Assembly: GCA_035516175.1 (NCBI GenBank)
Contig: DATJAO010000015.1
Coordinates: forward strand, 1 to 5,817
Direction: 5' to 3'
DNA from: DASPSR01 sp035516175
GTDB taxonomy: Bacteria > Nitrospirota > UBA9217
Length of the DNA: 5,817 bases
A program made the position numbers and the translations under genes. The notes under the pieces were generated by a model that was given only the letters and a program-made list of their open reading frames with translations, was not told where the DNA came from and made no database searches. Within the stretch, counting starts at the first letter, position 1. Each line of letters starts with the position of its first letter. Shown one piece after another: positions 1 to 5,497 of the stretch.

Positions 1-1065
1 GGAAAGACTATGCCGCAATTTATTGTGGTCGAGCGCGATTATGTAAATCTCCACAACCGGTTCATCTCGTATGGCCACCTGGAGCGGGACGAAGGCATGT
101 CTGAACGGGGCATCCGGTGGGACATCAAGGACCTCTACGACGATTTCACGAAGGCAGCGCCGACATCCACCTGGAACGGAAAGCAGTATCTTTCCCTTGC
201 GAATGCCCGGGAAGCAGCGAACGTGCTTCTTCATTTTGCGCCTGAGACGAACGGAGAGATTGCTTACCGCGGTTTCAAGGCACTCGAAAAATCGGTCGGA
301 CTTCCGCTTGCCGATCTTGCGGAAAACAACCGCGCTGTACGGCGGAGCTATGACGACCTGGTAGTCCAACCGCGAAGAATTCTCACGAGCCCGCTCTGGA
401 CGGGCATCACGAACGAAGGCAGGGCCTATGCGTCCTTCTGTCTCAACATCGAGCGCCTCGTGCCGTGGCGCACGCTGACGGGACGGCAGCATTTCTATGT
501 AGACCATCAAGGATACATCGACTTTGGTGAAAACCTCCCGGCTTTTAAATCGAGGATCGGGCTTCAGGACACGCGCGATCTCATTAAGAGCTCTCCATCG
601 GACAAGGCCCTTGTCCTCAACTGTATCACGCCCCATGGTAAATGGCACATTCACACGACCTACTCCGACAACTTGATCATGCTTACGCTCTCGCGCGGGG
701 TAGAGCCTTTCTGGCTAAACCTCGATGACGCAAAACAAATTGGAGTCAAGGACAACGACTGGATAGAGGTGTACAACGACAACGGCGTGATCGTGACCCG
801 CGCGGCGGTAAGTGTCCGCGTACCGAGAGGGGTGGGGATCTTTTACCATGCCCCGGAGCGGACCGTCTCGTTCCCCAAATCGCCGGCAAGAAACAACAGG
901 CGTGGAGGCGGAACGAACAGCCTCACGCGCATCCGGCTCAAACCCTCGCTTATGGTCGGCGCGTACGCGCAGCTTTCCTTTGCCTTCAATGCCTGGGGGC
1001 CTCCGGCAGGGGACCGGGACACGTACACGATCGTGCGCAAGCTGGAAGGGAAGCCGGTGTTTTAA
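1..1065 (+). CDS. narG: Respiratory nitrate reductase alpha subunit NarG, C-terminal part (5' end outside window)
   Basis: This is the catalytic subunit of membrane-bound nitrate reductase, which reduces nitrate to nitrite at a Mo-bis-MGD centre on the cytoplasmic side of the membrane. The frame is open from base 1 (Gly-Lys-Thr before the first Met at base 10), so that Met is internal. About 354 residues are present, corresponding roughly to the last 350 of the approximately 1,240 residues of Escherichia coli NarG. Recognisable NarG stretches are IVVERDY near the start, LAPETNG, the QPRRILTSP.W.G block, LVPWRTLTGRQ, TPHGKWHIHTTYSDN and NDWIEVYNDNG. The last two lie in the C-terminal molybdopterin-dinucleotide-binding domain. 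The N-terminal FS0 cluster ligands and the Mo-coordinating Asp cannot be checked here. The protein stops about 13 residues earlier than the E. coli enzyme, an ordinary variation. narH follows 44 bp later. Nitrite oxidoreductase or other DMSO-reductase-family enzymes are unlikely given the close NarG-type match and the NarJ and NarI neighbours. Confidence 0.96.
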   Translation, partial: GKTMPQFIVVERDYVNLHNRFISYGHLERDEGMSERGIRWDIKDLYDDFTKAAPTSTWNGKQYLSLANAREAANVLLHFAPETNGEIAYRGFKALEKSVGLPLADLAENNRAVRRSYDDLVVQPRRILTSPLWTGITNEGRAYASFCLNIERLVPWRTLTGRQHFYVDHQGYIDFGENLPAFKSRIGLQDTRDLIKSSPSDKALVLNCITPHGKWHIHTTYSDNLIMLTLSRGVEPFWLNLDDAKQIGVKDNDWIEVYNDNGVIVTRAAVSVRVPRGVGIFYHAPERTVSFPKSPARNNRRGGGTNSLTRIRLKPSLMVGAYAQLSFAFNAWGPPAGDRDTYTIVRKLEGKPVF

Positions 1066-1097
1066 GAATTAACAGCCTTTCACTGGCAATGTCATAC

Positions 1098-1103
1098 AGG
1101 GAG
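1098..1103 (+). promoter_or_regulatory. Shine-Dalgarno that decides the narH start
   Basis: AGGGAG lies 6 bp before the ATG at 1110. The in-frame ATG seven codons upstream, at 1089, has no purine-rich site before it. The protein starting at 1110 (MNIRAQV) also aligns with the known NarH N-terminus (MKIRSQV in E. coli) and gives identical cysteine numbering. Confidence 0.8.
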
Positions 1104-1109
1104 AATCTC

Positions 1110-2597
1110 ATGAATATTCGCGCACAGGTTTCCATGGTGTTTCACCTCGACAAATGCATCGGTTGCCACACCTGCAGCATTGCCTGCAAGAATATCTGGA
1201 CGTCGCGCCGTGGAGCCGAGTACATGTGGTGGAACAACGTTGAGACCAAGCCCGGGACCGGATATCCCACGCTCTGGGAAGACCAGGAGAAATACTCCGG
1301 CGGATGGCTTCGCGGAAAGGACAAACCAAAGCTCCGGCTCCAGGGACGGGCCGCTGCCCTAGGCAACATTTTTTTTAATCCTCGCCTGCCGAGCATGAAT
1401 GACTATTACGAGCCTTGGACATATCGCTACGAAGAGCTGTTCAACGCGCCGCAGGGCGATGATCAGCCCGTTGCTACCCCCGTATCACAGATGACACATA
1501 AGCACATCAACATCGAGGCCGGCCCGAACTGGGACGACGACCTCGGGGGCTCGTCCATATACGCGGCGAACGATCCCAACTTCAAGGCCCTGACAACGGA
1601 GGAGCGGCGACAGGTCTTCGAGCTCGAGCGCATGGTTATGTTCTATTTGCCGCGCATCTGCAACCATTGCCTGAACCCCGGTTGCGTTGCAGCCTGCCCG
1701 TCGGGTGCGATCTACAAGCGGGGGGAGGACGGCATCGTACTCGTGAGCCAGGAAAAATGCCGGGCCTGGCGCATGTGCATATCCGGCTGTCCGTACAAGA
1801 AGACCTACTTCAACTGGAACACGGGTAAGGCGGAAAAATGCATCCTCTGCTATCCCCGGCAGGAAACGGGCCAGGCGCCCGCGTGCTTCCATTCCTGCGT
1901 CGGCCGCATCCGCTATCTGGGCGTTGTGCTGTATGACGCGGACCGGATCAGCGAGATAGCAAATTTGCCTGACAAAGACCTCTTACAAGGCCAGAGGGAA
2001 CTGATTCTCGATCCCTTTGACAAGGATGTCGTCAAGAAAGCGAAAGAGGACGGCATCCAGGACGCCACGATTGAAGCGGCTCGAAAGTCGCCTGTGTACT
2101 GGTACGTGAAAATATGGAGGCTCGCCCTGCCGATCCATCCAGAGTTCCGGACGCTGCCCATGCTTTTTTACGTGCCTTCGCTCACTCCCGTTATGGCCTC
2201 GGTCTCAAACGGACTCTACGAGCTCAAGGAATCCCTCTTCGGCTCATACAACAGTTCCCGTGTCTCCAGCCTCTACCTTGCCTCGCTCTTTACCGCCGGA
2301 GACGAGGAAGAGATCGTTCTCGTTAACAAGAAGCTCCTGGCCGTGCGCATGTACAAACGCGCGGAGACCGTAGGAGATCTAGAACAAGGCGAGGTGCAGA
2401 GGATGCTCGATGATGCGCGGACAACGCCTGAAGAGGTCGAGGCGATCTACCAAATGACTTCCCTGCCGGCCTTCGAGGGCCGCTTCGTGATACCGCCTTT
2501 TATGCGCGAGCAGGCTGTCGAGTCCGTGCAGAAGCCTCAATCGCACAAGGAGGAGGCCGGTTTTGGATTTATTCGTCCACCGAAGCGCGGGTGGTAG
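1110..2597 (+). CDS. narH: Respiratory nitrate reductase beta subunit NarH (Fe-S electron-transfer subunit)
   Basis: NarH is the cytoplasmic iron-sulfur subunit that carries electrons from the NarI hemes to NarG. The product is 495 residues from the start at 1110 (E. coli NarH is about 512). All ligands of its four clusters are visible: C16, C19, C22 and C26; C184, C187, C192 and C196; C217, C223 and C227 with W220 (CRAWRMC); and C244, C247, C259 and C263. These positions match E. coli NarH exactly. The Trp at 220 in place of a cysteine is the known signature of the [3Fe-4S] cluster FS4. Other family blocks include TSRRGAEYMWWNNVETKPG, DYYEP, GPNWDDDLGG, VGRIRYLGV and LPMLFYVPSL. The C-terminal end is somewhat shorter than in E. 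coli. narJ starts 3 bp after the stop, which indicates co-translation in one operon. No frameshift or missing ligand is seen. Confidence 0.98.
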   Translation: MNIRAQVSMVFHLDKCIGCHTCSIACKNIWTSRRGAEYMWWNNVETKPGTGYPTLWEDQEKYSGGWLRGKDKPKLRLQGRAAALGNIFFNPRLPSMNDYYEPWTYRYEELFNAPQGDDQPVATPVSQMTHKHINIEAGPNWDDDLGGSSIYAANDPNFKALTTEERRQVFELERMVMFYLPRICNHCLNPGCVAACPSGAIYKRGEDGIVLVSQEKCRAWRMCISGCPYKKTYFNWNTGKAEKCILCYPRQETGQAPACFHSCVGRIRYLGVVLYDADRISEIANLPDKDLLQGQRELILDPFDKDVVKKAKEDGIQDATIEAARKSPVYWYVKIWRLALPIHPEFRTLPMLFYVPSLTPVMASVSNGLYELKESLFGSYNSSRVSSLYLASLFTAGDEEEIVLVNKKLLAVRMYKRAETVGDLEQGEVQRMLDDARTTPEEVEAIYQMTSLPAFEGRFVIPPFMREQAVESVQKPQSHKEEAGFGFIRPPKRGW

Positions 2598-2600
2598 CTC

Positions 2601-3128
2601 ATGATACAAACTGACAGGAACATATACGGTTTGCTTGCAGAGATCCTTGAATATCCCACGCCCCGGATTGCCGAACAGGCAGAGGCATGCAGTAGTGCCC
2701 TTGGCGTAGTGAACAGTCAAGCGCAGGGGCAATTCAAGGGATTCAAAGAATTCTGCCGGAAAAACCCGCTCAGCCGTCTGGAGGAACTGTATACCGACAC
2801 CTTCGATCTTCAGGCCATCTGCTGCCCCTACGTGGGTTTTCATCTCTTTGACGAGGACCGTGTGCGAGGAGTGTTCATGGCCAGGCTGAAAGAGCATTAC
2901 CGCGCAGGATGCTATCTTGTGAACGGAGAGCTTCCTGACCATATCAGCATCATGCTCCGGTACCTTTCGGTCGCGGTTCGGGGTGACGAGACAAGGGAGC
3001 TGATAAGCTTGTGCCTCATCCCTGCAGCAAAAAAGATGATTCCTTTGTTCAAAGACAGCGGAAACCCCTATGAGGGGGTGTTGCAGGCGGCGCTCAAAGT
3101 GCTCGAAACGGAAAGAGACAGGTCATAA
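2601..3128 (+). CDS. narJ: Nitrate reductase molybdenum-cofactor assembly chaperone NarJ
   Basis: NarJ is a cytoplasmic chaperone of the TorD/DmsD/NarJ group. It binds NarG and holds the complex until the molybdenum cofactor and the proximal Fe-S cluster are in place; it is not part of the final enzyme. The product has 175 residues and looks all-helical, with no membrane segment or signal peptide. The family signatures are YTDTFDL at residues 64-70, followed by CPYVGFHLF near 75-83, and ELPDH at 110-114 within the helix containing IMLRYL. It is distinctly shorter than E. coli NarJ (about 236 residues), lacking much of the C-terminal extension; short NarJ versions are known in other lineages. 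The start at 2601 is 3 bp after the narH stop and has a weak purine-rich site (GGGTGG, 2589-2594) 6 bp upstream. The FmdE-family gene begins 4 bp after its stop. Confidence 0.92.
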   Translation: MIQTDRNIYGLLAEILEYPTPRIAEQAEACSSALGVVNSQAQGQFKGFKEFCRKNPLSRLEELYTDTFDLQAICCPYVGFHLFDEDRVRGVFMARLKEHYRAGCYLVNGELPDHISIMLRYLSVAVRGDETRELISLCLIPAAKKMIPLFKDSGNPYEGVLQAALKVLETERDRS

Positions 3129-3132
3129 TGGC

Positions 3133-3735
3133 ATGCATATGATAGAAGAAGGCAAACTCGAGTTCGAAAAACTGCTCGCTGAGTCCGTTCGAAGTCACGG
3201 ACACCTGTGCCCCGGCCAAGTACTCGGCGTGAAGATGTCCCTCCGTGGCCTGAGCGAGATCGGCATTGGGGACCCAAAGTGCAGAGAGCGGAAAGACTTC
3301 ATGGTCATAGTGGAAATGAACAGCTGCGTGTTCGACGCGGTGCAGTCCGTGACCGGCTGCAGCCCGGGCCGAAGAACATTAAGGCTCATGGATTACGGCA
3401 AAATGGCAATGACCTTAGTGAACCTGAAAACAGGTCGGTCCGTCAGGTTGCTTGCTCGGGAGGACTCCCGGAAACGGGCAAAAGAGTACGCGCCGGAAAT
3501 TGAGGACGTTTATGCTGCCCAGTGTGAAGCATACAAGGTTATGTCCGATGAAGAGCTGTTCGAAGTTACGTACGTTGAAGTCCTGCTGAGGCCCGAGGAC
3601 ATACCAGGCAGGCCGCTCAGACGCATCCGCTGCGACAGCTGTGGAGAACAGGTACAGGACATGCGAGAGATCTGTCGTGAGGGAAAGGTGCTGTGCAAGC
3701 CCTGCGCAGACGGCGGGTATTACTTCACGAAGTGA
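3133..3735 (+). CDS. FmdE-family protein with C-terminal zinc ribbon, inside the nar operon
   Basis: This 200-residue protein belongs to the FmdE family, named after subunit E of molybdenum formylmethanofuran dehydrogenase, whose bacterial members mostly have no assigned role. Visible signatures are the N-terminal HGHLCPGQ motif (residues 22-29), the VEMNSCVFDAVQ segment around C65, the TGCSPGRRTL motif (residues 74-83) and a basic linker. A C-terminal four-cysteine zinc ribbon follows, with C167 and C170 (CDSCG) and C188 and C191 (CKPC). His22, His24, Cys26, Cys65 and Cys76 are plausible metal-site residues by family analogy. There is no signal peptide or membrane segment, so it should be cytoplasmic. 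The start at 3133 lies 4 bp after the narJ stop; a second in-frame Met at 3139 is possible, and the ribosome binding site is weak for both. Placement between narJ and narI implies co-expression with nitrate reductase and suggests a cofactor, metal or sensing role, but this is inference. It is unlikely to be part of a true formylmethanofuran dehydrogenase, as no other such subunits are present. Confidence 0.88.
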   Translation: MHMIEEGKLEFEKLLAESVRSHGHLCPGQVLGVKMSLRGLSEIGIGDPKCRERKDFMVIVEMNSCVFDAVQSVTGCSPGRRTLRLMDYGKMAMTLVNLKTGRSVRLLAREDSRKRAKEYAPEIEDVYAAQCEAYKVMSDEELFEVTYVEVLLRPEDIPGRPLRRIRCDSCGEQVQDMREICREGKVLCKPCADGGYYFTK

Positions 3736-3800
3736 TACCCGCGAATTGCGCGCCGGTAGAGGCCGTGGACGCGCGGGCTGGAGAAATCACCGGGTTTCAG

Positions 3801-3811
3801 AAGGGAAGGGG
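3801..3811 (+). promoter_or_regulatory. Shine-Dalgarno that decides the narI start
   Basis: The purine run AAGGGAAGGGG lies 6 bp before the ATG at 3818. The narI frame stays open upstream to an ATG at 3641 inside the FmdE gene, but that extension is Arg/Gly-rich, unlike a membrane protein, and overlaps a real gene. This site together with homology to NarI sets the start at 3818. Confidence 0.75.
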
Positions 3812-3817
3812 CCATTC

Positions 3818-4513
3818 ATGTCAGAAAGCATTTACTACATCGTATTACCTTATATTGCCGTTGTTCTTGCTGTGGGCGTTGGGCTCTACCGTTATTTCAC
3901 GAACCGGTTCTCCTATTCGAGCATGTCTTCCCAGTTTCTGGAAAACAGCGCGCTCTTCTGGGGATCGGTTCCCTGGCACTATGGTATCGTGATCATCCTA
4001 ATCGCCCATTTCCTTGCGTTCGTGATTCCGGGTTTTTGGGTTTCGCTCCACCGCGACGCGGTCCGGACGATGGTCATCGAACTCGTCGGGGGTTCCCTCG
4101 GCTTGTTTACACTCTTGGGAATCCTGGTCCTCATTATCCGCAGGGTCGTTCATGCAAAGGCACGGCCCGTTACAACCGTCATGGACTGGGTACTGCTTAT
4201 TGACCTTCTGCTCCAGGTTGCCGCAGGTCTTTATATCGCTCTCATCGTACGATGGGGGTCCCTGTGGTATGAGTATACCGCTACGCCGTGGCTTGTTTCC
4301 CTCGCGGCTTTCTCACCGCGGATCGACTTCGTAACGCCCCTGCCATGGATAGTCCGGTTCCATATGGTCAATGCCTTCGTCCTCATCGGCCTTTTCCCGT
4401 TTACGCGACTCGTGCATATCTTTACCATCCCAATCTCCTATTTGTGGAGGCCCTATCAGGTTGCGATGTGGAACAAGCGGGGAAAAAACGGAAAGAGGAG
4501 GATGGATATATGA
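3818..4513 (+). CDS. narI: Respiratory nitrate reductase gamma subunit NarI (diheme cytochrome b)
   Basis: NarI is the membrane anchor that oxidises quinol near the outer face and passes electrons through two b hemes to NarH, releasing protons outside. The product is 231 residues (E. coli NarI is 225) with five hydrophobic helices near residues 7-24, 52-72, 85-107, 121-143 and 180-202. The four heme histidines are present: H54 and H64 in helix 2 and H182 and H200 in helix 5. Their spacing (10 and 18 residues) equals that of H56/H66 and H187/H205 in E. coli. By analogy H54 and H200 bind the proximal heme, and H64 and H182 the distal heme. FPFTRLVHI and the PISYLWRPYQ segment are typical of the family. 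The C-terminus ends in a Lys/Arg-rich tail of about a dozen residues, expected on the cytoplasmic side with NarGH. It is separated from the upstream gene by 82 bp, and its stop overlaps another ATG (ATGA). Confidence 0.96.
   Translation: MSESIYYIVLPYIAVVLAVGVGLYRYFTNRFSYSSMSSQFLENSALFWGSVPWHYGIVIILIAHFLAFVIPGFWVSLHRDAVRTMVIELVGGSLGLFTLLGILVLIIRRVVHAKARPVTTVMDWVLLIDLLLQVAAGLYIALIVRWGSLWYEYTATPWLVSLAAFSPRIDFVTPLPWIVRFHMVNAFVLIGLFPFTRLVHIFTIPISYLWRPYQVAMWNKRGKNGKRRMDI
4496..4501 (+). promoter_or_regulatory. Perfect Shine-Dalgarno at the end of narI
   Basis: AGGAGG lies inside the last codons of narI, 8 bp before the ATG at 4510. Sequence and spacing are near ideal, stronger than those seen before narJ or the FmdE gene. 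It appears to serve a gene that once followed narI. Confidence 0.65.
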
Positions 4514-4554
4514 TTAAGAAGAGAAGCATCATGAAACGGCATAAAGTGGGTTGA
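4510..4554 (+). pseudogene. 14-codon remnant of a former operon gene after narI
   Basis: The frame begins with an ATG that overlaps the narI stop codon (ATGA), the classic arrangement for translational coupling, and has a perfect AGGAGG 8 bp upstream. It encodes only MIKKRSIMKRHKVG before a TGA. The peptide is strongly basic, as at the cytoplasmic N-terminus of many membrane proteins, but it is too short to assign. Immediately afterwards the sequence turns AT-rich. I infer that this is the start of a lost downstream gene, cut by a deletion, insertion or frameshift. It could also be a genuine tiny peptide, or a fortuitous ATG. Confidence 0.45.
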
Positions 4555-5085
4555 AGGTTGGTATATTTCGTACGCATTGCTTGGCCCATCTTCAACAGTC
4601 GTCAATAATTATCTAGTGCTCTCGCCACCCACAGATGACGAGCAGTACAGGTTTGATGCCCATGGTGTAAGTTATATCCTGCATTCTTGGCCTTTGTCAC
4701 AATAATGGCATTCCACACTTGTAGGTGAAGTCGATAAAATTTTCCGCTGGCTACTTGATTCAATGCTTCGAAATGAAATACGTACGTTGCAATTAGACAA
4801 TGATAGTGGAAACCCTGTGGTAAATTCTTGCAGCGACAAGAGTCGCGTGATGGTTATGGGAAGTATGTAGATGAAATCATCAGAGAAGTAATGTCTGCAT
4901 ATAAAATATGACTCATAAAGAATTTGTTGTCAGAATTTGGCAGTTTAAACCAATTTATAGCTATTTTTACAGTCTAGAGACAAAATAACTAATTGTAGGT
5001 ATGTTTTTCTTGATAGGAGTCATTAAAAAGCCAAAATGGTACCCAAACGAGTTTTGCTGAGAGTCTCGCCCGGGGAGCCAGAGCC
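4555..5085. other. AT-rich segment without an intact gene; fragmentary reading frames on both strands
   Basis: No ORF with a convincing start, length and homology is found in these 531 bp. G+C falls from just over half in narI to roughly 30% (hand count 17 of 60 in each of 4921-4980 and 4981-5040). Several frames are nonetheless open for long stretches. On the + strand, 4535-4870 has a single internal stop (TAA at 4703). On the - strand, 4929-4672 is open for 85 codons with no ATG and ends in a cysteine-containing tail (CHYCDKGQEC), and 4853-4602 is open for 83 codons with no ATG. A 26-codon + frame starts at 4908 (MTHKEFVV). I recognise none of them. They may be decayed coding DNA from a transferred element, or chance. 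Confidence 0.5.
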
Positions 5086-5123
5086 AAAAAAGGGCCAATT
5101 TCCTAAGAAATTGGCCCTTTTTT
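5086..5123. terminator. Perfect bidirectional rho-independent terminator
   Basis: A 17-bp perfect inverted repeat has arms AAAAAAGGGCCAATTTC (5086-5102) and GAAATTGGCCCTTTTTT (5107-5123) around a CTAA loop. The outer A and T runs supply a U-tract on either strand, so it can stop transcription from both directions. On the + strand it lies about 570 bp after narI and could end nar read-through. On the - strand it lies 26 bp below the end of a short interrupted frame. A hairpin this perfect usually sits directly behind a gene, yet no intact gene abuts it on either side. Confidence 0.9.
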
Positions 5124-5367
5124 CATTGCATGCTTGATTAATAATCACGTTACACAGCTCTCTGAGAGGCACTCACGCGATCTGCAAATGTATTGCAAAC
5201 GGCATCATTCATTTCTGATATTGATTTCCATCTGTAATCTTGATTATTCGATAGCATCGTAAATTCACATAACCTTCCTGTAGATCACGAAGTTTCCGCA
5301 CTTAGCAACTCATCAATTTTCAACCCGAATTCAATAGCGTACACCATCAAAATACCCATCGAATTTA
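5124..5367. other. AT-rich intergenic segment between terminator and promoter
   Basis: About one third G+C by hand count in 5221-5280 (20 of 60). It contains no intact gene on either strand, only the interrupted minus-strand frame described separately. No tRNA, long direct repeat or CRISPR-like spacing is seen. Confidence 0.5.
5150..5359 (-). pseudogene. Possible interrupted small minus-strand gene
   Basis: Reading the minus strand from an ATG at 5359, the frame encodes MGILMVYAIEFGLKIDELLS and a few more residues, reaches a TGA at 5287-5285, and continues open for 44 more codons to a TAA at 5152-5150. The second part contains DYRWKSISEMNDAVCNTF. The final stop lies 26 bp before the perfect terminator hairpin, as expected for a gene end. 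A second short frame starts just upstream at 5448 (MHSLSSVEEF, 27 residues, ending at 5365). No homology is recognised and no clear ribosome binding site is seen. This could be a decayed small gene or simply open AT-rich sequence. Confidence 0.22.
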
Positions 5368-5396
5368 TTGACAAGTCTTAATATCTTTGGTTTTAT
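5368..5396 (+). promoter_or_regulatory. Sigma-70-type promoter for the membrane sensor gene
   Basis: A consensus -35 TTGACA (5368-5373) is followed after 17 bp by TTTTAT (5391-5396), which matches TATAAT at four of six bases and sits in an AT-rich run. Transcription would start near 5403 and give a leader of about 95 nt before the ATG at 5498. It is the only well-formed promoter I see in the intergenic region pointing towards that gene. Confidence 0.5.
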
Positions 5397-5481
5397 ATAA
5401 GTATTCCGCGATAAAGCTAAACTCTTCTACAGAACTGAGTGAATGCATACCGTGCCGAGGAGCCATTGTTATAAAATTCTC

Positions 5482-5486
5482 GGAGG
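5482..5486 (+). promoter_or_regulatory. Ribosome binding site of the membrane sensor gene
   Basis: GGAGG lies 11 bp before the ATG at 5498. It supports that start, since the frame itself stays open further upstream without another nearby ATG. Confidence 0.6.
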
Positions 5487-5497
5487 TCAGTCGAACT

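Noticed and set aside
1089..1109. Earlier in-frame ATG for narH at 1089
   Set aside because: No ribosome binding site precedes it, and homology places the NarH N-terminus at 1110.
1485..1892. Minus-strand ORF of 135 codons opposite narH
   Set aside because: It is antisense to the cysteine-cluster region of NarH; the sense frame has exact ligand conservation, so this is a shadow.
2379..2942. Minus-strand ORF of 187 codons opposite the narH end and narJ
   Set aside because: It lies entirely antisense to two clearly homologous genes, has no recognisable family features, and is long only because GC-rich coding DNA leaves few stops on the other strand.
3738..3777. CCCGCG/CGCGGG inverted repeat between the FmdE gene and narI, a possible attenuator
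   Set aside because: The stem is only 6 bp with a loop of 28 nt and no U-tract; this is expected by chance in GC-rich sequence.
3641..3817. Upstream extension of the narI frame to an ATG at 3641
   Set aside because: The extension is Arg/Gly-rich, overlaps the FmdE zinc-ribbon coding region, and the real NarI start has a strong ribosome site at 3801-3811.
4833..4846. Small hairpin GCGAC-AAGA-GTCGC in the AT-rich block
   Set aside because: A 5-bp stem without a following U-run; too short to call a terminator or RNA element.
4555..5497. Search for CRISPR repeats, tRNA, or insertion-sequence terminal repeats and target duplications in the AT-rich block
   Set aside because: No regularly spaced repeat, cloverleaf or paired terminal inverted repeat was found by reading. 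The CGTACG hexamer at 4569 and 4781 recurs, but with too little flanking identity to count as a repeat.
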